DNA of 29,142 bases from Deltaproteobacteria bacterium (GTDB taxonomy: Bacteria > Myxococcota > B64-G9): assembly GCA_003647095.1 (NCBI GenBank), contig QMME01000005.1:1-29142 (forward strand). Direction: 5' to 3'. Under the pieces are notes generated by a model that saw only the letters and a list, made by a program, of their open reading frames with translations, was not told the origin of the DNA and did not search any database. The position numbers and the translations under genes were made by a program. Positions 21,200 through 27,363 of this stretch are shown here, piece by piece. Every line of letters starts with the position of its first letter. The stretch's first letter is position 1.

Positions 21200-23068
21200 A
21201 TGAATGTTCCACGTGGAACGGCTGCGGAATACGACGTGGTGGTCGTGGGTGCCGGCCATGCTGGCTGCGAGGCCGCCCTGGCCTGTGCCCGGATGGGATT
21301 GTCCACGGCGCTGGTGACGATAAGCCGCAACCGGGTGGCCGTGATGTCCTGCAACCCGGCGATCGGAGGACTGGGCAAGAGCCAGATGGTACGGGAGATA
21401 GACGCCCTGGGAGGACAGATGGCCCGGGTGGCCGACCGGGCGGCGATTCACTTCCGGCGTCTCAACGCCTCGAAGGGCCCCGCGGTAAGAGCGCGGCGGG
21501 TACAGTGCGACATGCGGGCCTATCACCAGATCATGCTGCAGTACCTGGATGAATGCCGGGGACTGGAACTGGTCGAGGGAATGGTGGAGGAGGTCATTCC
21601 GGTTGAGGGGAGGGTGGCCGGGGTGATGCTGGCCGGGGGAAGACGCCTGGCGGCCGGGGCGGTGGTGGTCACCACGGGAACCTTCCTGAGGGGGCTGGCC
21701 CACGTGGGCATGGAGTCTTTCTCCTGCGGACGCCTGGGAGACCCGGCGGCAGACGGCCTGTCGGCCTCCCTGGAGCGCCTGGGGCTGGTGCTGGGCCGGC
21801 TCAAGACGGGCACTCCCCCGCGGCTGGATGGCACGACCATCGATCGGCTGGCCCTCGAGGCGCAACCGGCGGATCGGCCCTGGCTTACTTTCTCGCACGA
21901 ACCCGTGGCCCGGCTGTTGCCCGGGGCCGAATGCCTGCTCACCAGGACCAACATCCGGACACACGAGCACATCCGCCGGGGCCTGGATCGTTCTCCTCTC
22001 TTTACCGGGGTGATCGCGGGCCGGGGTCCACGCTACTGCCCGTCGATAGAGGACAAGGTGGTGCGCTTTCCCGAAAGGAAGTCTCACCAGGTGATCCTGG
22101 AACCGGTCGACGTGTCGGCCTCCTTGTTCTATCCCAACGGAATATCCACCAGCCTGCCGGAAGACATCCAGCAGGACCTGGTTCACAGCATTCCCGGCCT
22201 GGAAGGGGCCAGGCTGGTGGCGCCGGGATACGCCATCGAGTACGATTACGTGCTGCCCCAACAACTGCAGCCCACGCTGGAGTGCAGGAGGGTGGCGGGC
22301 CTGTTCCTGGCCGGGCAGATAAACGGCACCAGTGGCTACGAGGAGGCCGCCGGACAGGGCCTGCTGGCGGGTATAAACGCCGCCTGTCGGTTGCTGGGGA
22401 AAAAGCCGTTGGTGTTGTCCCGGCGGGAGGCCTACATCGGTGTCATGATAGACGATCTGACGCGGCTCGGGGTGACCGAGCCCTACCGCATGTTTTCCTC
22501 GCGGGCGGAATTCAGGCTGTTGCTGAGGGAAGACAACGCGGTGGCACGCCTGGGCCGGCACGCCGAGCGGCTGGGCCTGGTGGACGGCGCCAGGCAGGAA
22601 GATCGCCGGCGGATCGAGCAGCAGGTGGATCACCTGCTGCGTACCGTGGCCGCCACCCTGGGACCCGTCGACCACCGGGGACGGAGGTTGTCCCTGGAGA
22701 AGCTGCTCAGGAGACCGGAAAACGATGCCCGCTGGCTGGCCGGTCAGATTAAGGGCGAGGTTACCGCCGACGTGCTCGAGAGGGTGGAGGTGGAGGTCAA
22801 GTACTCCGGCTATGTCGAACGCCAGCTTCGCGAGGCCGAGAAGCTTAGGCAAATGGAAGACAAGAAGCTGCCCCCGCGGATGGATTACCGCCGGGTACCC
22901 GGACTATCTGCGGAGATTGCGGAGAAGTTGCAGGATCGGCAACCCGGCAGCCTGGCGGAAGCGGCATCGCTGGAAGGAATGACGCCGGCCGCCCTGAGCG
23001 TGCTCGCCATCTGGGCGGATCGCCAGGACGTTCCACGTGAAACACCGGCCGGAGCGGGGGACGAGTGA
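21200..23068 (+). CDS. mnmG: tRNA uridine-5-carboxymethylaminomethyl modification enzyme MnmG (GidA)
   Basis: 622 residues, the FAD-dependent partner of MnmE. The dinucleotide motif VVGAGHAGCEAA is at about residues 15-26. Family blocks are SCNPAIGGLGKSQMVREIDALGG, LKTGTPPRLDG, CPSIEDKVVRF, and GLFLAGQINGTSGYEEAAGQGLLAGINA. The C-terminal helical domain ends at about residue 612. The start is the ATG at 21200. Codons 3-7 contain a perfect 14-bp parS palindrome and the last dozen codons contain a second parS, so both ends of this gene double as partition sites. Its stop overlaps rsmG as GTGA. Confidence 0.97.
   Translation: MNVPRGTAAEYDVVVVGAGHAGCEAALACARMGLSTALVTISRNRVAVMSCNPAIGGLGKSQMVREIDALGGQMARVADRAAIHFRRLNASKGPAVRARRVQCDMRAYHQIMLQYLDECRGLELVEGMVEEVIPVEGRVAGVMLAGGRRLAAGAVVVTTGTFLRGLAHVGMESFSCGRLGDPAADGLSASLERLGLVLGRLKTGTPPRLDGTTIDRLALEAQPADRPWLTFSHEPVARLLPGAECLLTRTNIRTHEHIRRGLDRSPLFTGVIAGRGPRYCPSIEDKVVRFPERKSHQVILEPVDVSASLFYPNGISTSLPEDIQQDLVHSIPGLEGARLVAPGYAIEYDYVLPQQLQPTLECRRVAGLFLAGQINGTSGYEEAAGQGLLAGINAACRLLGKKPLVLSRREAYIGVMIDDLTRLGVTEPYRMFSSRAEFRLLLREDNAVARLGRHAERLGLVDGARQEDRRRIEQQVDHLLRTVAATLGPVDHRGRRLSLEKLLRRPENDARWLAGQIKGEVTADVLERVEVEVKYSGYVERQLREAEKLRQMEDKKLPPRMDYRRVPGLSAEIAEKLQDRQPGSLAEAASLEGMTPAALSVLAIWADRQDVPRETPAGAGDE
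21206..21219. other. parS partition site 1
   Basis: GTTCCACGTGGAAC, a perfect palindrome matching known chromosomal parS sites (consensus GTTTCACGTGAAAC; the CC/GG form is known from Pseudomonas). It lies in the first codons of mnmG, about 2.6 kb before parA. Confidence 0.88.
23030..23043. other. parS partition site 2
   Basis: GTTCCACGTGAAAC, one base from the canonical palindrome, inside the 3' end of mnmG and 22 bp before the rsmG start. The CACGTG core is intact. Confidence 0.85.
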
Positions 23069-23745
23069 AGGACGGCGGGCGAGAGGGGAAGTTTCACGAG
23101 GCGTTGCTCTCCGGTGCCGGGCACATGGGGCTGGACATTTCCCCGGATGCCGCGCGACGCCTGGTCGAGCACTGGAGGTTGCTGGTGCGCTGGAACCGGA
23201 AGGTCAACCTGACCGCGGTGACCGATCCCCTGCTGGCCGCCGAGGCGCTCTACCTCGACTCGGCGGTGGTGGTACGGTGGCTGGCTGCGGGCCGCACGGT
23301 GCACGACGTCGGCAGCGGGGCCGGGTTTCCCGGGCTGGTAATCAAGGCCATGTGTCCGGAGACCGAGGTTCGCCTCACCGAGGCCAGGAGGCGCAAGGTG
23401 AGTTTCCTGCGCCGGGCGGCCAGCAGCATGGACCTGCTGCCGGGGCTGGTCATCGAGTGCCGCCGCCTGGGATGGCCGCGGAACCGGCCGGCGCTGGCCG
23501 GCGAGGTTCTTTCCCGGGCGACCTTCCCCCCGCGGGAATGGATGAGGCAGGGAGCGGGCCTGGTGGAGCCCGAGGGACGACTGTGGTTGTACCTGGGGCA
23601 CCATCTGGCGGACGAAGGGAGAACGGACGAGCACGTGCCCGAGGCTCCGGAGGGCTTTGTGCTGGAACGGCGCCACCACTACCGTCTGCCCTTCAGTGAC
23701 CGGCGACGAACACTGGTCTCCTACCGGCGTGTAACCGGCGGCTAG
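23065..23745 (+). CDS. rsmG: 16S rRNA (guanine527-N7) methyltransferase RsmG
   Basis: 226 residues, GTG start at 23065 overlapping the mnmG stop as GTGA, with a G-rich ribosome site. RsmG methylates N7 of G527 in 16S rRNA using S-adenosylmethionine. The AdoMet loop is VHDVGSGAGFPGLVIK (about residue 79 onward), followed by LTEARRRKVSFLRR. The typical SRA segment is VLSRATFPPREW, and the N-terminal RWNRKVNLTAV is a family hallmark. It sits in the usual mnmG-rsmG-parA order. Confidence 0.94.
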   Translation: MKDGGREGKFHEALLSGAGHMGLDISPDAARRLVEHWRLLVRWNRKVNLTAVTDPLLAAEALYLDSAVVVRWLAAGRTVHDVGSGAGFPGLVIKAMCPETEVRLTEARRRKVSFLRRAASSMDLLPGLVIECRRLGWPRNRPALAGEVLSRATFPPREWMRQGAGLVEPEGRLWLYLGHHLADEGRTDEHVPEAPEGFVLERRHHYRLPFSDRRRTLVSYRRVTGG

Positions 23746-23812
23746 GTGCCCGGCCGATTTTGTTTGGCAAGAATATCGGGGTGTGCTAGTTAGTCTCTCC
23801 TCGGGACGAGAA

Positions 23813-24580
23813 ATGAGTTTCACGATCGCCATAGCCAACCAGAAAGGCGGCGTCGGGAAGACGACGACGGCCGTCAATCTCAGCGCCGCGCTGGCGATGG
23901 CCGGCAAGAAGGTGCTGCTGGTCGACTGCGATCCCCAGGCCAACGCCACCACCGGGTTGGGACACCCGGCCCAACAGCAACGGCGCAACCTCTACCACGT
24001 GTTGCTGGACGAGGCAGACGTTGCCGACACCGTGCTGTCGACGGAGATCGAGAATCTCCGGGTGGTGCCGGCAGCGGCGGAGTTGTTCGGAGCCGAGGTG
24101 GAACTGGTGGAGGTGGAGGGACGGGAGTACCTGCTCAGGAAGGCCCTGTCCCGGGCGGGAGAGGGGTTCGATTTCGTCCTGCTGGATTGTCCGCCGTCGC
24201 TGGGCCTGCTCACCGTCAATGCCCTGACCGCCGCCCGGCGGGTGATCGTGCCCATGCAGTGCGAGTACTATGCGCTGGAGGGACTGAGCAGCCTGATGAA
24301 CACCCTGGAGATGATCCGCGCCGGGCTCAATCCCGGGCTGGAGATGGAGGGAATTCTGCTGACCATGTTCGACGGGCGAAACCTGCTCTCCCGCCAGGTG
24401 GCCGACGAGGTGAGGCGGTATTTCGACGGCAAGGTCTTCGACACGGTGATACCGCGCAACGTGCGCCTTTCGGAAGCTCCCAGTCACGGCAAACCGATCA
24501 TGCTGTACGACGTTCGCTCCAAGGGAAGCCAGAGCTACCTGCTGTTGGCCGGAGAGCTGCTTGATCGTGTAACAGCTTGA
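23813..24580 (+). CDS. parA: Chromosome partitioning ATPase ParA (Soj)
   Basis: 255 residues, the short chromosomal type without an N-terminal DNA-binding extension. The deviant Walker A is KGGVGKTT (residues 11-18), followed by LLVDCDPQANAT and LLDCPPSLGLLT, then the MFDGR and IPRNVRLSEAPSHGKP blocks of Soj proteins. ParA forms a nucleoid-bound gradient that moves ParB-parS complexes. The start is the ATG at 23813; a GTG at 23783 in frame is less likely. The 67-bp gap after rsmG contains TTGGCA, a fair -35, but no convincing -10. Confidence 0.96.
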   Translation: MSFTIAIANQKGGVGKTTTAVNLSAALAMAGKKVLLVDCDPQANATTGLGHPAQQQRRNLYHVLLDEADVADTVLSTEIENLRVVPAAAELFGAEVELVEVEGREYLLRKALSRAGEGFDFVLLDCPPSLGLLTVNALTAARRVIVPMQCEYYALEGLSSLMNTLEMIRAGLNPGLEMEGILLTMFDGRNLLSRQVADEVRRYFDGKVFDTVIPRNVRLSEAPSHGKPIMLYDVRSKGSQSYLLLAGELLDRVTA

Positions 24581-24593
24581 ATATAATGAGGTT

Positions 24594-25448
24594 ATGAGAA
24601 AAAGAAGACCACTTGGCAAGGGCCTGGAAGCACTCATCCCCTCCTCCCGCCAGGCAACGGCCGGCAGGGTGACGGAGGTCTACGAGTGCTCCATCGACGA
24701 GATCGTCCCCAATTCGAGCCAGCCACGGCAGGCCTTCGACGAGGAAAAGCTGCGCGATCTCACCGAGTCGGTCAGGAACCGGGGACTCATCCATCCCCTG
24801 ATCGTGCGGCGCCTGAACGGCAAGTACCAGATAGTCGCCGGGGAGCGGCGCTGGCGGGCGGCCAGGCTGGCCGGCCTGAAAAGGGTGCCCGTGTTCGTCA
24901 AGGACCTGACCGACAGCGAGGTGCTGGAGCTGGCCCTGATAGAAAACCTCCAGCGGGAGGATCTGAATCCCCTGGAAGAGGCGGAGGCCTACCGGCAGCT
25001 GGCCCGGGAACACGGGCTCAGCCAGGCGCAGATAGCCCAGCGGGTGGGACGGCAACGCAGTTCCGTGACCAACTCGTTGAGGCTGCTGAAGCTGCCGGAG
25101 CGGGTCAAGCAGGCCCTGCTGGCCGGTACCATCAGCATGGGCCATGCCCGGGCCATTCTGGCCCTGGATTCGGAGGCGGCCCAGCTGAAACTGGCACAGC
25201 GGGTGGTAAAAGAAGGCCTCAGCGTACGCGAATGCGAGCAACTGGCCGCGGGCCGGAAGGCCGGTGCCCGCCGGGTGAGAAAGCGCCGGGCCTACAGCGC
25301 CGACGAAAGGCAACTGCTCGATTCGCTGCAGAGGCAGCTGGGCACGAAGGTGGACCTGGTGCACGGCCGCAAGGGCGGCCGCCTGATCATCACCTATTAC
25401 AGCTTGGAGCAACTGGACGAAATCTGCCAACGACTTGCCAGGAGATGA
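24594..25448 (+). CDS. parB: Chromosome partitioning CTPase ParB (Spo0J)
   Basis: 284 residues. ParB loads at parS, binds CTP, slides as a clamp and stimulates ParA. The N-terminal LGKGLEALIP is the ParA-interacting stretch. GERRWRAA (83-90) and ENLQREDLNPLEEA (117-130) are the CTP and clamp motifs. The helix-turn-helix LSQAQIAQRVGRQRSSVTNS is at about 142-161, and a dimerisation domain forms the last 60 residues. It starts at the ATG at 24594 with GAGG upstream, 13 bp after parA. The parS sites in mnmG are its expected targets. Confidence 0.97.
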   Translation: MRKRRPLGKGLEALIPSSRQATAGRVTEVYECSIDEIVPNSSQPRQAFDEEKLRDLTESVRNRGLIHPLIVRRLNGKYQIVAGERRWRAARLAGLKRVPVFVKDLTDSEVLELALIENLQREDLNPLEEAEAYRQLAREHGLSQAQIAQRVGRQRSSVTNSLRLLKLPERVKQALLAGTISMGHARAILALDSEAAQLKLAQRVVKEGLSVRECEQLAAGRKAGARRVRKRRAYSADERQLLDSLQRQLGTKVDLVHGRKGGRLIITYYSLEQLDEICQRLARR

Positions 25449-25452
25449 ACGA

Positions 25453-25953
25453 GTGGGAATCTTTCGCAAGGATGAAAGCAAGCCCGTGATGCCGGCGATG
25501 CCGGACGGCACACCGGCTCCGGCCGCGGTGAGGAAGGAGAGAAAAGTGAGTCTGAAGACTGACGAGATAACGACCATCCTGGGCAAGGGTTCGGAGTTCG
25601 AGGGCAAGCTGAACTTCGAGGGGACGCTTCAGATCGAGGGGGTCTTCAACGGCGAGATTCTTTCGGACTCGGTCCTGGTGGTGGGAGAGGGTGCACGCGT
25701 CTCCGCGGAGATCAACGTGGGCACAGTTGTGATCAACGGCGAGGTGCGCGGCAACGTCAGGGCCAAGAACTCGGTGGAGATTCGCAAGCCCGGCCGTCTC
25801 TACGGCAACATCGTAACCCCCTCGCTGTTCATCGAGCAGGGTGTCATCTTCGACGGCAACTGCAAGATGGACAACATCGACAAGGCCAAGCCGCCGTTTC
25901 CTCCCCGCGTCGATGAGAAGAAGGAAGGCCCGGCGGAGAAGAAAGAAGGTTGA
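25453..25953 (+). CDS. Bactofilin
   Basis: 166 residues. Bactofilins are polymerising right-handed beta-helix proteins of the bacterial cytoskeleton. The core, residues about 38-140, shows the repeating short strands with Gly/Val/Ile pattern (ILGKGSEFEGKLNFEGTLQIEGVFNGEI, VVVGEGARVSAEI, VVINGEVRGNV, VEIRKPGRLYGNI). It is flanked by a polar Pro-rich N-tail and a Lys/Glu-rich C-tail. The start chosen is GTG at 25453, with GGAG 9 nt upstream, 4 bp after parB. Being last in a parA-parB-bactofilin unit, a role in placing the segregation machinery is plausible, as shown for BacNOP in Myxococcus xanthus. Confidence 0.92.
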   Translation: MGIFRKDESKPVMPAMPDGTPAPAAVRKERKVSLKTDEITTILGKGSEFEGKLNFEGTLQIEGVFNGEILSDSVLVVGEGARVSAEINVGTVVINGEVRGNVRAKNSVEIRKPGRLYGNIVTPSLFIEQGVIFDGNCKMDNIDKAKPPFPPRVDEKKEGPAEKKEG

Positions 25954-25986
25954 CGCCCCGGCCGGCCCGTCCGGCGCGTATCAGAA

Positions 25987-26001
25987 GCAGCGGGGCGCTG
26001 C
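25987..26001 (+). terminator. Hairpin after the parAB-bactofilin unit
   Basis: GCAGCG-GGG-CGCTGC, 34 nt past the bactofilin stop, without a T-run. A second weaker stem (GCCGG-CCCGT-CCGGC) lies just before it. The rest of the 207-bp convergent gap (25954-26160) holds an imperfect repeat near 26147-26170 but no gene that I can support. Confidence 0.3.
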
Positions 26002-26160
26002 CGGCATGCAGAGCCTCCCTCCCGGGACTTGCGGATTTCCCATATCGACCGGCGGGATCAAGGAGCGGAAAGATCTTGGCCGCCTTCGTTCATCTACATC
26101 GAGGATAAATATCGCAGCAACGATGCCGGGACTGCGGCCGAGGTGGGAAATCCGGGGATA

Positions 26161-26649
26161 TCAGGATTCCTTGCGCTTGTTACGAACCCACTGCATGAAG
26201 TGCTTGCTGCACATCTGGCGGGCGTAGACCACTTCCTGGCAACCCTCGACCTCGCACTGTCCCTGTCCCCGGCGCGGCGGGCCCTTGTCTCCCTCGGCCT
26301 GGCGGCGCTCCGAGTAGCGTTGCCGCTGGTAGTGCCGGGAACACAATCCCCGGGCCCGGGCGGGCTTGTCGCAGCCCTCCACCGAGCAGATCTTGACCGG
26401 CTTGCGCCGCGCCTTCTTCTTGGCGCCCTCCGGCGGTTGCCTGGCCTCCCCGGTTGCCGGTGTCTTTAGGGGATCGGCGCCGGCGGCCGGCGTCGCCAGG
26501 GAATCGGCGGAGGCATCGAGAATGGAGACCACCTTGCTGGTGACCAGTCCGGCCAGGCGCTCACCGGCGTTCTCCAGCAGGTTGACCAGAGCCTCCAGGG
26601 TGGCTCGGGAAGCTTCCGTTCCAGGGTGGGAATCTGATTCCTTGTTCAA
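26161..26649 (-). CDS. Uncharacterised protein with two CCCH metal-binding modules
   Basis: 162 residues. The start chosen is the TTG at 26649, placed 6 nt after AGGAG and just inside the predicted transcript; a GTG at 26682 would lie above the promoter's start point. Residues 13-50 form a likely helical region. Residues 52-85 are a Pro/Ala/Lys-rich linker with a basic end (KKKARRKP). Two copies of Cys-x4-Cys-x9-Cys-x2-His follow: Cys88, 93, 103, His106 and Cys132, 137, 147, His150. They are 44 residues apart and each is followed by aromatic and basic residues (HYQRQRY, HFMQWVRNK). Similar modules occur near HNH nucleases and in phage proteins, where they bind zinc. No nuclease motif is seen here. 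A nucleic-acid-binding role is an inference. Confidence 0.8.
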   Translation of the reverse strand: MNKESDSHPGTEASRATLEALVNLLENAGERLAGLVTSKVVSILDASADSLATPAAGADPLKTPATGEARQPPEGAKKKARRKPVKICSVEGCDKPARARGLCSRHYQRQRYSERRQAEGDKGPPRRGQGQCEVEGCQEVVYARQMCSKHFMQWVRNKRKES

Positions 26650-26685
26650 TGTCTGCTCCTGTCGGACGGCATCCGTGCGCACCCA

Positions 26686-26714
26686 GGTATAACGTCATGC
26701 AGGGTATTCGTCAA
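26686..26714 (-). promoter_or_regulatory. Promoter of the CCCH-repeat gene
   Basis: TTGACG (26709-26714), 17-bp spacer, TATACC (26686-26691). The start of transcription near 26679 leaves a 30-nt leader to the TTG at 26649, which supports that start codon. Confidence 0.5.
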
Positions 26715-26765
26715 CAGCGTGAATTCGGACCCCGGGCCACGCGCCGGGTGACGCGGCCCGACCCC

Positions 26766-26780
26766 ACCGCCAGCGGCGGT
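26766..26780 (-). terminator. Hairpin after the PilZ gene
   Basis: ACCGCC-AGC-GGCGGT, 11 nt past the PilZ stop on the minus strand. There is no T-run, so termination is uncertain. Confidence 0.3.
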
Positions 26781-26791
26781 TGACCCGGGCT

Positions 26792-27163
26792 TCAGGACAG
26801 GTGCTGGTTGCGGATGGCCTCGAACAGTTCCGCCCGCTTCCTGGAGATGACGTAATCGCGAATCACCCGGGCATCGCTTCCGCGGATGGCCGTGAACACC
26901 ACCGAGGTCTGGCAGGTGTGCCGGGACTCGCTGGTGGAGGTGACCCGGGCCCGGGCGCGGATCGCCTTCTCGGTCCCCGGCAGGCTGAACTCGATCACGA
27001 CGTCGCCCGCAGCCGGCGGCTCCGACGATGGTGTGAGGTATTTCAGGCCGCCCTCGCCGATATCCAGCCCCCGGGCCAGCTTGAGCTGGCCGCCGGTCTT
27101 TTCGTTGATGAAGATCTGCAGTGGAGCCCTGAGAAATCTGCGTCTTTCTCCAGCACCGGACAT
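26792..27163 (-). CDS. PilZ domain protein
   Basis: 123 residues from the ATG at 27163, 5 nt after a perfect AAGGAGG. PilZ domains bind cyclic di-GMP through an Arg-xxx-Arg pair and a [D/N]xSxxG motif. Here RRFLR (Arg8, Arg12) is present, and the second motif reads DIGEGG (Asp34 to Gly39), with Gly in place of Ser. The rest is a small beta-barrel (GDVVIEFSLPGTEKAIRARARV, TSVVFTAI) with a charged C-terminal helix. It is a single-domain protein, so it may act as a c-di-GMP adaptor; the Ser-to-Gly change makes ligand binding less certain. The promoter carries a palindrome that may be an operator. Confidence 0.85.
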   Translation of the reverse strand: MSGAGERRRFLRAPLQIFINEKTGGQLKLARGLDIGEGGLKYLTPSSEPPAAGDVVIEFSLPGTEKAIRARARVTSTSESRHTCQTSVVFTAIRGSDARVIRDYVISRKRAELFEAIRNQHLS

Positions 27164-27194
27164 CACGACCTCCTTGAGTGTGTGTTTGTGTAAT

Positions 27195-27222
27195 ATTTTA
27201 TCCTACATCTGTATACAGTCAA
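27195..27222 (-). promoter_or_regulatory. PilZ gene promoter
   Basis: TTGACT (27217-27222), 16-bp spacer, TAAAAT (27195-27200); each hexamer is five of six to consensus. One of the best promoters in the window. Confidence 0.65.
27209..27218. promoter_or_regulatory. Palindromic operator candidate in the PilZ promoter
   Basis: CTGTATACAG, a perfect 10-bp palindrome overlapping the -35 end and the spacer. A repressor bound here would block polymerase. The half-site CTGT resembles an E. coli LexA half-site, but the spacing is too short for that operator. Confidence 0.4.
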
Positions 27223-27281
27223 GTTTCTGGCCGCCGGGGCTCCGGGTTGTGTACAAAGGCCTTCCATTGTGTGGGAGACTG

Positions 27282-27290
27282 TGGTATACG
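27282..27290 (+). promoter_or_regulatory. Possible extended -10 promoter of the lipoprotein gene
   Basis: TGGTATACG resembles an extended -10 (TGnTATAAT) and has no good -35. A start near 27297 would give a leader of about 67 nt containing the stem GGAGCG (27306-27311) with CGCTCC (27335-27340). Confidence 0.3.
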
Positions 27291-27363
27291 AGCGCCCATA
27301 CCGAAGGAGCGTAGGCGCCCGCTTCCGCGGACGTCGCTCCACCAAGGCAGGGAGGAAGTAGTG

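Noticed and set aside
23091..23100. GTTTCACGAG in rsmG as a third parS; similar GTTTCACGATC at 23817
   Set aside because: Only the left half of the parS palindrome is present and the CACGTG core is broken at both places.
24561..24587. TTGATC-N15-TATAAT just before parB as an internal promoter
   Set aside because: Transcription would start at about the parB ATG, losing the GAGG ribosome site that is clearly present; the spacer is also short.
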